The notes beneath the pieces were generated by a model. That model had not been told where the DNA came from, made no database searches, and worked only from the letters and a program-made list of their open reading frames with translations. The position numbers and the translations under genes were made by a program. This document shows positions 23,058-35,000 of a DNA stretch of 64,000 bases, piece after piece; position 1 is the stretch's first letter; every line of letters starts with the position of its first letter. This DNA is from Beroe forskalii. Lineage: Eukaryota > Ctenophora > Nuda > Beroida > Beroidae. The stretch lies in the NCBI GenBank assembly GCA_011033025.1, contig WFMF01000017.1:558001-622000 (forward strand), read 5' to 3'.

Positions 23058-26000
23058 GGATGTGTTTCTTCGGCAAGAAGAAGTATGTGGCCGCTATCAG
23101 TTGTCTGAAGAGAGCCCACTACCTCGCACCATTCGAGTGGAGGACTTGCTACAACCTAGGTGGAGACTTCAGATAAACCACTATTATCTCATTATACCTG
23201 GCGGACTCGATTCCGCCGGGTATAGAGCCGATATTTAACTACGATATATTGCCATGTTTCAACCACAAAATACTCGACATCTCAAAAACAAAACTCGGTT
23301 GTAGCGCCGATATTCATTATGAATAAACTCTGCTAATGATTAAACCCTTATATTTTCAGCTCTCGCAATGATGATTAGCTCTAATCTCTATTTACTTTTA
23401 AAGCCCTATATATTTCCAGGTTTAGCACATCTCACGATGCACCAGTACGCCAGTGCGTTCCACTTCATCAGTGCTGCTATCAACCTTAAACCCAAGTTCG
23501 CTCCTCTCTTTATGCTACTAGGTAAGTATTTACTTATTTACCATCTACAATCTTTAGGTCAAATATGAATAGGTGATATTTGATGACGGTATTGTAATGG
23601 TGTGTGGTAACATAGAGCTTCATGTCCTTAAAACAAAGTTATGCTTTTATCGTATGGGTATTGGGGTACCTTCAAAGTGCTATGTAGTGCTAAAAGTAAA
23701 AGGCCAAAGCAATGGTTTATAAATGGAGATATCAAGTTATGTATATGATATTTGTGTCCAGTGTGTATACTGTATTTGCCTCTGGCAAGTAGCACAGTGT
23801 ACATGTCAACACCCTGCTGTCGCCTTATCCAGCTATCAGGACTACCAAATTCTTATTTTTTAAGGAAATACAGCGCCACGGAATTGTTGTGTAAATAGTT
23901 GATTGGAATTAATTTGAAGGCATTAGTCTGGTGATTCCAGACCCGCCGATGCAGCTGGCTGAGAAGTATGCGCGGCGCGTAAAAACTTCGCGCCAGGGAC
24001 TATCATCGATAGTCAAGAAGGCATTAACAAGGAAGAGAGATCTTTTTGTTTTGAAATCATGGCTCAAGAGATTTTGTTTTGCTTTATAATTCCCTTCAGT
24101 GTCTCAATGAAATAACCTCCAGGTGTTGCATTGACTCACTTAGAGGATGTTAACAATGCCAAACAGGCATACGAACAAGCCATCACCATTCAGTCAGATG
24201 ATCCCATGACGTAAGTTCTAAGTTTCATTTTCCTGAACCGAAGGTTTTATGTACTTTAGAGGCGTAAGACGAACACGCAGACAATATAGAGCCCTGCGCA
24301 AGCAGGGCTCTATATAATATTTAAATGTCGACAGCGTAGCTGGAGACATTTAAATGATTTAGAGTGCGAGGCGAAGCGAAGCTGAGCCGAGTGCTCTAAA
24401 TCATATTTCTGCGGTGAGTCTGAGCCTCCAAAGTACTATAGTAGTCGAACGGTGTACAAAAGACACACCCTGTACACAACAAGCACACATCACCTTATAT
24501 GGTAATAATAAAAATGCTTGTTAACACAAAACAAAAAAAGCGCATAACTCAGCCGTTTTTGAGCAATTTTGATCAAACTTTCAGGATATCACGGGCAAGA
24601 TATGACCAATACATTCCTGGAGTAGCTAACATTTCTGACCCTCAGAAATTGAGATATGACAAATAAACCGGTGTTTTGTTTTAAAGTTACCGCTTAACAA
24701 CTGGCTTTTCGGTCATAACTCCGCTCCTGGAGCTCAAAAATGAATCTAAACTTCACTGAGATGTTGCTTTTATGAAGCTCTGGATATCCTGAAAGTTTCA
24801 TCGGGTTTGCTCAGAAAACCTCGGAGATATGCACATTTTTGTACCGCAAAAGCAAAGGTCGCGTAGATGTGTATTTAAATTGTGTGTCATAACAAACACA
24901 TGATATAAACACCCTGCGCACGTGGGGTGGACACCTTTGCTAGTACTTTGTGCGCAGGTTGCGACGAGTCGCCAATTAGAACAACGTTCCTGTTCGAAAA
25001 ACGACAAAAGAGTCAAAATTTCTCTTAAAACTTGCATGGAATCAATAGAGGAAAGTCTCAGCTATCCAGAGATATAAGAATCATCTGGGAACTCCAATCA
25101 CAGCGTTCGCAATGTCTCATTATGTACAAATGTTGAAAAACGTCGAGTTCCAATTGCGCGTGAACATTGATTGATTGACGAGCTTGTGAGGCCTAATTCA
25201 AAAAAAGAAGATGGACTTTCAGTGTAGAATAGATTTATCTAGGCATTACAAAAAACCCCATGTCGATAGCTCAAAAAATGTAGGAGCCTTAGGGATTGCC
25301 AGTCAATTGTTGGAAAAAAGCACACAGTTGTGCTATTTCGTGGGGTGGACAAGCGTGGGGTGGACAACGCGCGCGCGCAATTTAAAACGCCAGACTCTTG
25401 TTTGACAAAATAGCGAGAGACCCTTGTCCACCCCACCGTCGTTAACATTGATACCATTTCAATTTTCAGATTTCTTGCAACTGTGGCAACCGGCAGTGAT
25501 TTGATAAGGACCAACAAACTTATTCTTGTTTCAACAGTAGTACTGGTGACATTGACAATCAGTATAAAATCAGAGTCAATTTCGTTTTGAAGTTATGTTA
25601 TAAATGAGTACTAACAAGTTATCATATAATATGTACATATACAGCATACACGTCATCACTGGATGGTGATGCAGTGTACCTACTTAGATTTAGAATGTAA
25701 TGTACATTGTACACCCTTTAATACATTAAACAGTGTGGCGGTACTTCAGTACAACATTCATGTTTTTCACAAAACTCAATAGCAGGGTGTTAATCTCGTG
25801 ATTGTACACAACTAATTATGCGATGTAATTATGAAAAGTAACATTTTCAGGCAGGGGTGCCGATGAGCCAATGGGACTTCAACAGCAACGCGATGATGAA
25901 GGTACATTTAAGGCATTTCACATGAATAAGATTACGTACTGAGCAGGCTAGAGGTACAATACACTCTATATAAGGTGAGCAAATGTATATCTATATACAA

Positions 26001-29000
26001 GCATGCTGATCACATGGATTTGTCCCGCATATCATAGGTATATACATCCATAGCAACCACACGAGTTCCCATAGCAACCGACCTCAAAATTATGAAGATT
26101 TTTGGTATTTTTGACATTTAGATCTAGGCCACATTTTCTGTTTTGATTACTCATCATACAGGATAGATATTTCGTTTTTGTGAAAAGTTTCAGTAATCAT
26201 GACCATTCAATGCTGAATTTCGAGATTTTCAGGTTGCTATTCACTTTCTTAGCAACCACACATTGAACCCAATTTTTGTCGATTTGAACTTCAAAATCTA
26301 TCTTGAGATCAAAATTCAATATAATGTTGTGGTTTGTGTACAGCGTGAATGTTGTTCTGAAGTACTGAAACACTGTCACTGTAAAATGTACATCATGTTC
26401 ATTGCATCGCCATCCATTGATGACGTACACACTACACACTTTGGAAGTCAGTACCTACCACGATTGTACCATGTGACCAGCACTGTGTGCATCATTGTAC
26501 ATGCAGACATTCTGCCATCGCCTACCAGTTTACCAATATAGAATTGGTCCATATATTTACACCATGTATTATGTGATATATATCACAGGGTGCGCCAAAA
26601 GTCTTGACCCCTTTTACTTTTTTGATCATTCGAAAAATACAGCCGATATTTCGATTCTGTAAAAATATTTTAAATATAACCAAAGAATGGCGAATTCTGA
26701 GATTTCTAGGTTGCTATGACATCCATAGCAACCACAGGGGTTCCCATAGCAACCGACCTAAAAATTGAAGATTTTTGGCATTCTTGACATTAAGATCTAA
26801 GCCACATTTTCTGTTTTGATAACTCATCATACAGGATAGATATTTCGATTTTGTGAAAAGTTTCAGTAATCATGACCAGTCAACGCTGAATATCGAGATT
26901 TTCAGGTTGCTATGACTTTCATAGCAACCACACAAGTTTCCATAGCAACCGAACTCAAAATGGAAAAATCTGGGTTTCTTTAAGAAATAAAACTCGCTAA
27001 TTGCCATTCATTTCAATGCTATTGTTGATAGAAAGGGTAGTAGACAATACAAAATGTTCAAATACAGTTAATCTAGCTCAATAGGGGTTCAATGCGTGTT
27101 CGATGTAGTCTTCTTGGGACTTATTTAAGTCAAAATCCTTGAATTTTAAATCCGGTTGCTATGGAAACTCGTGTGGTTGCTAAGAAAGTGAATAGCAACC
27201 TGAAAATCTCGAAATTACTGAAATTTTTACTGAAATTTTTACTGAAATTTTTCACAAAATCGAAATATCTATCCTGTATGATGAATAATCAAAACTAGGC
27301 TTTCCATTATCGGTAACAAATTTTTTATCTAGATAAACCGATAATTATTTCGGTTTTATCTAGATAAAATTTTTATCTAGATAAAATCTATCAGTTTTTA
27401 AAAACTGTTTTGCCACTGTCAATCTGGTTACTTTCGCTAAATATACGTCAGTCTGATATCATGGTGATTGTTGATACACCCGACTGGCGTAAGTGAAAAA
27501 TGAGACTGTTGTTATTGATAACACTATGACCAAAAATTGTCAATGATAATTGATACGTAATAGTGGTGCTTCCGATTGGTATCAGAGTTCATTGAGGTTG
27601 ATATCATTGATTTGTCATTGTTATACTGATGCAATTTATCCGTCAGAACGGTATTAGGAATACTATACAGCAGACTAGGTCAGAGATGCGCCCGAAAGGT
27701 ATCAATCATGTATCAGATTGGTGTCAGTGATACGGCAGACTGGTGTCAGTGATAAGTCACACTGCCAGACTGGTGTCAGTGATACGGCAGACTGGTGTCA
27801 GTTATACTGCAGACTAGTGTCAGTGAAACGGCAGACTGGTGTCAGTGATACGGCAGACTGGTGTCAGTGATAAGTCAAACTGCCAGACTGGTGTCATTGA
27901 TACGGCACACTGGTGTCAGTGATAAGTCAGACTGGTGTCAGTGATACGGCAGACTGGTGTCAGTGATGAGGCAGACTGGTGTCATTGATACGGCAGACTG
28001 GTGTCAGTGATAAGTCAGACTGGTGTCAGTGATACGGCAGACTGGTGTCAGTGATAAGGCAGACTGATGTCAGTGATACGGCATACTGGTGTCAGTGATA
28101 CGGCAGGCTGATGTCAATGATACGGCAGACTGGTGTCAGTGATACGGCAGACTGATGTCAGTGATAGGGCAGACTGGTGTCAGTGATACGGCAGACTGGT
28201 GTCAGTGAAACGGCAGACTGGTGTCAGTGATACGGCAGACTGGTGTCAGTGATACTGCAGACTGGTTTCAGTCATTTATAGCAGATTGTTAGTGTCTGTT
28301 ATACGTCTGGCCAATGTTAAATATCTGATGTGTGTCTGTGACACGACAGAATAGTGTCACTGGTGCCAGATTTGTGTCGGTATCAGTTATCCATTAAACA
28401 AGTGGCAGTGATACATCAGGATAGTTTCAACTATACATCAAATAGGTGTCTGTGGTATGTCAGACTGGTGTTGGTGATTGGTAAGAAAGGTACCAGTGCC
28501 ATGCTTGACTGGTGGCAGTGATCCTTCAGACTGGTGAAAGTTGAAACCAGTCCAATTTTACAAGCACTTTTCAACGCTAGCTATTTTGCTATTTTATCTA
28601 GATAAAAATATTTTTTATCTAGATAAACCGATAATTTATTTTGACGAATTATGGGAGATAATTATCGGTTTCGATTATCGGACTGGAAAGCCTAATCAAA
28701 ACAGAAAATGTGGCCTAGATCTAAATGTCAAAAATACCAAAAATTTTCAATTTTGAGGTCGGTTGCTATGGGAACTCGTGTGGTTGCTATGGATGTATAT
28801 ACCTATGATATGCGGGACAAATCCATGTGATCAGCATGCTTGTATATAGATATACATTTGCTCACCTTATATAGAGTGTATTGTAGCTCTAGCCTGCTCT
28901 GTACGTAATCTTATTCATGTGAAATGCCTTGAATGTACCTTCATCACCGCGTTGCTGTTGAAGTCCCATTGGCTCATCGGCACCCCTGCCTGAAAATGTT

Positions 29001-30352
29001 ACTTTTCATAAATACATCGCATAATTAGTTGTGTACAATCACGAGATTAACACCCTGCTATTGAGTTTTGTGAAATAAACATGAATGTTGTACTGAAGTA
29101 CCGCCACACTGTTTATAAATGTACTAAAGGGTGTACATTACATTCTAAATCTAAATAGGTACACTGCATCACCATCCAGTGATGACGTGTGCTGTATATA
29201 CGCATATTATATGATAACTTGTTAGTAGTCATTGATAACATAACTTAAAAATGAAATTGACAAAAAGCATCTACTTCGATTTTATACTCATTGTCAATGT
29301 CACCAGTAGGTACTACTGTTGAAACAAGAATAAGTTTGTTGCTCCTTATCGAATCACTGCCGGTTGCCACAGTTGCAGGAAATCTGAAATGGAATAACTG
29401 TTAACGACGGTGGGGTGGACAAGGGTCTCTCGCTATTTTGGCAAACAAGAGTCTGGCGTTTTAAATCGCGCGCGCGCGTTGTCCACCCCACGCTTGTCCA
29501 CCCCACGAAATAGCACAACTGTGTGCTTTTTTCCGGCAGTTGACTGGCAATCCCTAAGGCTCCTACATTTTTTGAGCTATCGACATGGGGTTTTTTGTAA
29601 TGCCTAGATAAATCTATTCTACACTGAAAGTCCATCTTCTTTTTTTGAATTAGGCCTCACAAGCTCGTCAATCAATCAATGTTCACACGCAATTGGAACT
29701 CGACGTTTTTCAACATTTGTACATAATGAGACATTGCGAACGTTGTGATTGGAGTTCCTAGATGATCCTTATATCTCTGGATAGCTGAGACTTTCCTCTA
29801 TTGATTCCATGCAAGTTTTAAGAGAAATTTTAACTCTTTTGTCGTTTTTCGAACAGGAACGTTGTTCTAATTGGCGACTCGTCACTACCTGCGCACAAAG
29901 TACTAGCAAAGGTGTCCACCCCACGTGCGCAGGGTGATAAAGCGCGTGTAGAACACGACTCTAAGCATATAGTACTACCCTTTAAATCGGTCAAAACTTG
30001 TCGTGAGACTACTATAATTCATTAAGTTACATTTGCTGATGGTGTATCCGCCAATGAAGTCGATGCTACTTCATAAACTTCATTGCTGATATGGTTCATT
30101 CAACAAGAGCTGTTTGTATATTAATTTTGGCTACATGTCAATGTTCATTACAGCCCTTTATCTCTATTCACATGTATGTAAAATGCCAGGTATTTGAACT
30201 ACGCCATAATGCTCCATAACAACGGCGAGAAGTCGCAAGCAGCAGCCCAGTACGCCAAGTTCGAGCTACACAACAAAACCAGAACAACAAATGATCCGGA
30301 TGTCAATGCGCTGGTGGCTAAACTCGGTCCAATACTCCACATGGGATCCTAG
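23058..30352 (+). CDS. BBS4 (Bardet-Biedl syndrome 4) 3' exons, copy 1, 5'-truncated
   Basis: Four exons with consistent phases: 23,058-23,159 ([20 protein letters not shown]), 23,420-23,521 ([18 protein letters not shown]), 24,123-24,210 ([20 protein letters not shown]) and 30,190-30,352 ([20 protein letters not shown], stop TAG). BBS4 is a TPR-repeat subunit of the BBSome, which sorts membrane proteins to cilia; these exons cover the C-terminal TPRs. The upstream exon present in copy 2 is missing: at 19,401 homology begins only at its intron. The intron before exon 1 holds a LINE, and the intron before the last exon is swollen from about 210 to 5,979 bp by a foldback/hAT complex. Exon peptides match copy 2 while introns differ. 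A possible extra 3' exon lies at 30,400-30,485. Probably a fragment, not a working gene. Confidence 0.92.
24251..24436. mobile_element. 186-bp foldback MITE made of three consecutive hairpins
   Basis: Ends are GTACTTTAGAGGC and its near-complement GCCTCCAAAGTAC, flanked by TAT on both sides. Inside are three hairpins: 24,284-24,315 (14-bp arms ATATAGAGCCCTGC, loop GCAA), 24,319-24,355 (11-bp arms ATTTAAATGTC) and 24,353-24,404 (11-bp arms ATGATTTAGAG, loop with GCGAAGCGAAGC). It is absent from the paralogous intron in copy 2. Confidence 0.7.
24437..24909. other. Insert sequence between MITE and foldback arms
   Basis: Part of the DNA present in the copy 1 intron but not in copy 2. It begins with TATAGTAGTC, whose complement GACTACTATA ends the insert at about 30,004-30,013, so a larger TIR element may span 24,437-30,013. 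No coding region seen. Confidence 0.4.
27296..28694. mobile_element. hAT-like non-autonomous element carrying a minisatellite
   Basis: Ends TAGGCTTTCCA and TGGAAAGCCTA, flanked by the 8-bp direct repeat ATCAAAAC (27,288-27,295 and 28,695-28,702). An 8-bp duplication is characteristic of hAT. The homologous left foldback arm (about 26,146) keeps a single GTTTTGAT, i.e. an empty site. Subterminal regions contain five TTTATCTAGATAAA-like palindromes. No transposase is visible. The interior is mainly the 22-bp array at 27,690-28,290. Confidence 0.8.
27690..28290. repeat. 22-bp minisatellite inside the hAT-like element
   Basis: About 27 units with the core CAGACTGGTGTCAG followed by TGATACGG. It is the reverse complement of the unit family that fills 1-2,460, with matching length and spacer, but without the 44-bp alternation. 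Degenerate units continue to about 28,530. Confidence 0.93.
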
Positions 30353-31339
30353 TAGTAAGGTTTAAGAGAAATCCTTGTGTTTTTCTTTCTGTTTTGTAGA
30401 TGAGGGCGAGGTACTGATGGTCACACAGGCAACTTGGAACAGTTTCAGTTTGTTGGTGCAGACAACACCCTATGCTAAAGTGTAAAGTTACCTCTACCAT
30501 GCTATCTAATATCTTTGCTTCACGGAACTGTAACATGAAGTCAGCCTTTTTATTTTCATATGGATTTTTCCAGTTGGTTCCGATTAACTTTAGGTTTAAT
30601 ATTTAGTTTTAAGAAATACCTAAAAGGAATTACCTACCTTCAACTATACAACCTCTCTGCCGAATGGTTCCCAACAGAAACATTCGGCTTGGTAAATAAT
30701 CAATGGTATATTAAGGGACTGTTTTTGGTTTAATAACCACTTGGATTTTGTGTTTACGGCAGCATTTGTTTGATTATCTGATTTCTAAACTTGTACATTT
30801 ATTCACTGATATATTTATTATGTTGTATTTTATTTATTGAAGATGGTATTTAAATGGAGTTTTCATTTGATTTATTTTACCCGGGGGACGAGGGACACAT
30901 AGTGAATAATCCGACGTAGAACAGTGCTGTTTAGGGAAATCTGATCAAACGTAGAACTGGTGTCAGCTATTGCACTTAAAAGGCTAAAGAATGAAATCTA
31001 TACCAGGATTCAAATGCAAGTTGTAATTTATTATTGTATACACATACAGGAATCACTTTGTTTATAAATCCGAAATTAATTGATATTAAATGAAAATTAT
31101 TCAAATCATTTTCTTATGCAAAAGGATCACTATTTGTATATTTTCTGAATCATGCAGTTCTTTAAATAAACCTGTTCCCCAAAGTGAATACATATATCAC
31201 CAATGTAAGGCGATCACTCATATTTTAATTTCTTCAAGAGTTCTAGGGTTAAAATATAATCAGTGTGAGTTTAAAATGAGTCTCGAGATCGACTATAAAC
31301 GTACAGTGTCTGGATAGGACTTTGTACTCCATACTCTAA
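30353..31339. other. BBS4 / BPI intergenic 3' region, copy 1
   Basis: After the BBS4 stop there is a strong acceptor (TTTTCTTTCTGTTTTGTAG, 30,381-30,399) followed by a frame 30,400-30,485 reading EGEVLMVTQATWNSF. It resembles the EGEAL-type continuation of BBS4 and is also present in copy 2 (42,537-42,622), but no usable donor links it to the last exon. A minus-strand AATAAA (TTTATT at 31,027-31,032) could serve as the poly(A) signal of the BPI gene. Confidence 0.45.
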
Positions 31340-32810
31340 AGCTGCAAGTCCCTTGAAGCCTTGAGATCACTGCTGCAAGTCCCTTGAGATTATTGCTGCA
31401 AGTCCCTTGAGATTATTGCTGCAAGTCCCTTGAGATCACTGCTGCAAGTCCCTTGAGATCACTGCTGCAAGTCCCTTCAAATAACTGCTGCAAGTCCCTT
31501 GAAGCCTTGAGATCACAGCTGCAAGTCCCTTGAAATTACTGCTGCAAGTCCCTTGAAGCCTTGAGATCACTGCTGCAAGTCCCTTGAAGCCTTGAGATCA
31601 CTGCTGCAAGTCCCTTGAAGCCTTTAGCCTTGAGATCACTGCTGCAAGTCCCTTGAGATCATTGCTGCAAGTCCCTTGAGATTACTGCTGCAAGTTCCTT
31701 CAAATAACTGCTGCAAGTCCCTTGAAGCCTTGAGATCACAGCTGCAAGTCCCTTGAAATTACTGCTGCAAGTCCCTTGAAGCCTTGAGATCACTGCTGCA
31801 TGTCCCTTGAAGCCTTGAGATCACTGCTGCAAGTCCCTTGAAGCCTTTAGCCTTGAGATCACTGCTGCAAGTTCCTTGAGATTACTGCTGCAAGTCCCTT
31901 GAGATTACTGCTCCAAGTCCCTTGAGATCACTGCTGCAAGTCCCTTGAGATTACTGCTACAAGTCCCTTGAGATCACTGCTGCAAGTCCCTTTAGATTAC
32001 TGCTGCAAGTCTCTTGAGATCACTGCTGCAAGTCCCTTGAGATTACTGCTCCAAGTCCCTTGAGATCACTGCTGCAAGTCCCTTGAGATTATTGCTGCAA
32101 GTCCCTTGAGATCACTGCTGCAAGTCCCTTCAAATAACTGCTGCAAGTCCCTTGAAGCCTTGAGATCACAGCTGCAAGTCCCTTGAGATTACTGCTCCAA
32201 GTCCCTTGAGATTATTGCTGCAAGTCCCTTGAGATTATTGCTGCAAGTCCCTTGAGATCACTGCTGCAAGTTCCTTGAGATTACTGCTGCAAGTCCCTTG
32301 AGATTACTGCTGCAAGTCTCTTGAGATTACTGTTCCAAGTCCCTTGAGATCACTGCTGCAAGTCCCTTGAGATTATTGCTGCAAGTCCCTTGAGATCACT
32401 GCTGCAAGTCCCTTCAAATAACTGCTGCAAGTCCCTTGAAGCCTTGAGATCACTGCTGCAAGTCCCTTCAAATAACTGCTGCAAGTCCCTTGAAGCCTTG
32501 AGATCACAGCTGCAAGTCCCTTGAAATTACTGCTGCAAGTCCCTTGAAGCCTTGAGATCACTGCTGCAAGTCCCTTGAAGCCTTTAGCCTTGAGATCACT
32601 GCTGCAAGTTCCTTGAGATTACTGCTGCAAGTCCCTTGAGATTACTGCTGCAAGTCTCTTGAGATCACTGCTGCAAGTCCCTTGAGATTACTGCTGCAAG
32701 TCCCTTGAGATCACTGCTGCAAGTTCCTTGAGATTACTGCTGCAAGTCCCTTGAGATTACTGCTGCAAGTCTCTTGAGATCACTGCTGCAAGTCCCTTGA
32801 GATTACTGCT
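31340..32810. repeat. CTGCTGCAAGTCCCTTGAGA minisatellite, 3' end of BPI copy 1
   Basis: About 60 units of 23 bp (CTGCTGCAAGTCCCTTGAGA plus TCA/TTA), mixed with longer variants that contain GAAGCCTTGAG. The array runs straight into the BPI coding sequence and supplies its stop codon (TAA, 32,803-32,805). It therefore lies in the presumed 3' UTR, read on the minus strand. Confidence 0.95.
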
Positions 32811-35000
32811 GCAAGTCGATGGAGATGTCGTCAAGGTGGAGGAGAATGTACTCCTCCTGGTAGCTGATATCTGCTCTTCCCACCGTCAGATACTCCTGTG
32901 GGATGTTCAGGGGGATCCCACTCCTCACGTCCTCCTCTATCATCTCCGCTAGATTCTCCTCCAGCATGCCATTCAGCAGTCGCTCTATCGCATCCAGGAT
33001 CCTGTCCCCCTCGTCCAGCCTCCCCTGGCCAGACTCCTTCATCCCGGCTATGTCAATTCCAGCGTAGAGTTTCACGGCCCAGAGGTCGGCCGAGGCCGTG
33101 ACATTAGGAATAAGAGAGTACCGACCGTCCTTCTTAGCTAGCCTCACAGTTCCCTGCCATTCCGTCAGAGTCTCGAACTCCGTCTTTATCTCCAGCTTGG
33201 GAGAGTCGCTGAACAGCGCGACACGTGCTCGAAGGTTCACCGACACGGAGACCCCGGTCCTGGTGATGCGGACCTTTGGCGGGCCTGTGCTGCTGATCTT
33301 CACCGTCATGCGGGTGAATCCCGACAGGTCGCTCTCCAGGAACTTGACTCGGGTGGTGTTGAGGCGGGTGCCATATCGGCTCACATCAAAACTTACCTCG
33401 CCGCCTGACCTGCTGGTCTCCTCCAGTTCGAACTTTAGTAGGTCCAGATGGTGGAGGTTTTGGATGACTCTAGAGATCAGATCCTCAGTAAGCACGATGG
33501 AGACCCCGCTGTTAGGACCTGGGACTGCGCTGCACCAGTCCCTCGCTTGTCTCCGTCCCTTGCGTGGCTGATCCGTGGTGGGGATGAAAGGTGGTGTGAC
33601 AATCTCTGAAGAACTTGTGTTCTTCCCGCTCACTTCCATTGAAGCAGGACTAGCGATTACAGCACATGTGTCACCTCCGGTTATAGCTGACGGGCTGAAG
33701 TCTACTTTTAGCTCTCCTCCTGTTTCTAGTGGTAGTGAGAATTCCTGGTGAAACATGGCATCGTCAAAGTCTTCTGCTGCTGTGCCGAACACCTTGTTCA
33801 CTCCCTTACACGCATTCTCCTCCATCTTATGCTTTAAATTGCCCTCAAAAAGCCAAACGACTATGTCAAGAATCCAGCTGTACCAAGATCCATTGATGTC
33901 AATGTCAAGGGACCCCATGTCGGCGCTGCAAGAACTCGGCAAATACGAAAAGCCAACCTGTCCGTCCGATTTCTGTCCGAGAATAACGCTAGTACCAATA
34001 CTGAAGCCTCTCGAGCTAACGTCTACCCCTCCGCTCAAAGTGACTGAGTACCACCAGGTTTTCTTGCGCCACCTGAAGAACTCCAGTTGAAATAACAGAC
34101 AGCAATAAGGGATCGTTCACATATTACGAATGATTACGTAGCATACTATTGTAACAAATACAGCATAGTATTGTAACAAATACAATTACTGTAAACTTGA
34201 TAACAAGGGGGAGGGGGTGGAATCGGTTAAAAATTGATTACGTAATATGTGAACGATGACTAAGTAAAATATAAAAGTTAAGGCAGCTAACTTAGTAACA
34301 TGTCAGAGGTTTACATACTAGTATTCTAAGTAAGGGTGCATCAAATTTCAAGTTTTCTAGTACCTCCAGCTGCCGGAAGCTCGGATAGAACCCCCGATTT
34401 TCACGTCAATCACGAGCTGCCCAGTTCCATTTCCGGGGCTGCCGTCGTTCCGTAGGGTGATAGAGGGGTGCAGGTCAAGTCCGTTGGCTCGCACACCCCA
34501 GTAGCTGAACAAACCGCTACTTCCGCTGAATGATTCGCTCTGCAGAGGAGTTTCTCGTAATTGTTATTACCTTAAACTTGCTTTATAATCGCAAGTTAGG
34601 AAAAAAGTTTTTATAAAAGAGGAATGCTGATCAATTAATGTGTATTTATAATTATGTATTTCTAGGTTTGGTTCAAGAAAATGAATTCTTTATGTTGTTG
34701 GCTTGTTATCACTTATCATCCTCGATTTTTAACTATATGGGGCTCTTATCAAGTGGTTAATTAACAATGGAAATTCTCCCAAATTTATTGAGTTTGAAAT
34801 GATCTGTTCTCTCGAATCTATCTAGTAAAAAACACCAACCATACCTTCAAAAGCGTAGACGCTTTATCCGTCACTTCGTCAGCGAAGTCCTGCAGAAATT
34901 CCTCGGAAATCTTGCCGATTACACCTTTGTTTAGTGGGGATACGAGAGTGGTCTGACTCGCCCGGACCAGAAACAGGACTAGAACTAGCTTCACCAGCAT
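32803..35000 (-). CDS. BPI/LBP/CETP-family secreted lipid-binding protein, copy 1
   Basis: Three exons on the minus strand: 34,845-35,000 (start ATG; signal peptide MLVKLVLVLFLVRA), 34,364-34,539 and 32,803-34,072, giving 533 codons with matching phases. The family forms boomerang-shaped extracellular proteins that bind lipids such as lipopolysaccharide; the exact ligand here cannot be read. Family features are the N-terminal barrel with the two Cys of the conserved disulfide (SSCSADMG and ENACKGV), the amphipathic WLFEGNLKHKMEE segment, and the C-terminal stretch LNIPQEYLTVGRADISYQ ending in LLHLDDISIDLQQ. A Pro/Thr-rich linker (about residues 260-280 of the protein) joins the two halves. 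It is convergent with BBS4 and has a near-identical paralog at 44,010-50,055. The stop codon lies in the minisatellite. All frames are intact. Confidence 0.9.
34112..34257. mobile_element. MITE in BPI copy 1 intron 2
   Basis: Terminal inverted repeats ATCGTTCACATATTACG / CGTAATATGTGAACGAT, with a G-rich tract near one end. It is present at the same site in copy 2 (45,322-45,474), so it predates the duplication. Confidence 0.75.

Larger units (their letters stand above)
24910..29936. mobile_element. Foldback element with ~1.35-kb inverted arms in a BBS4 intron
   Basis: Left arm 24,910-26,262 is repeated in inverted orientation at 27,165-29,936, the right arm being interrupted by the hAT-like element. 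The termini are CACCCTGCGCACGTGGGG. Each arm carries several GGGGTGGAC motifs and a CGCGCGCG run. The spacer (26,263-27,164) holds a further direct partial copy with GGTTGCTATG / CATAGCAACC motifs. The copy 2 intron lacks all of this. Short frames on the arms mirror each other and are not genes. Confidence 0.82.

Noticed and set aside
25211-25517. Paired frames in the foldback arms (also 29,354-29,635)
   Set aside because: Both arms give the same peptides on opposite strands because they are inverted copies; frames are disrupted between arms and match no family.
33098-33571. 157-codon plus-strand frame, and the matching 185-codon frame at 44,404-44,961
   Set aside because: Antisense shadows of the GC-rich long exon of the two BPI genes.
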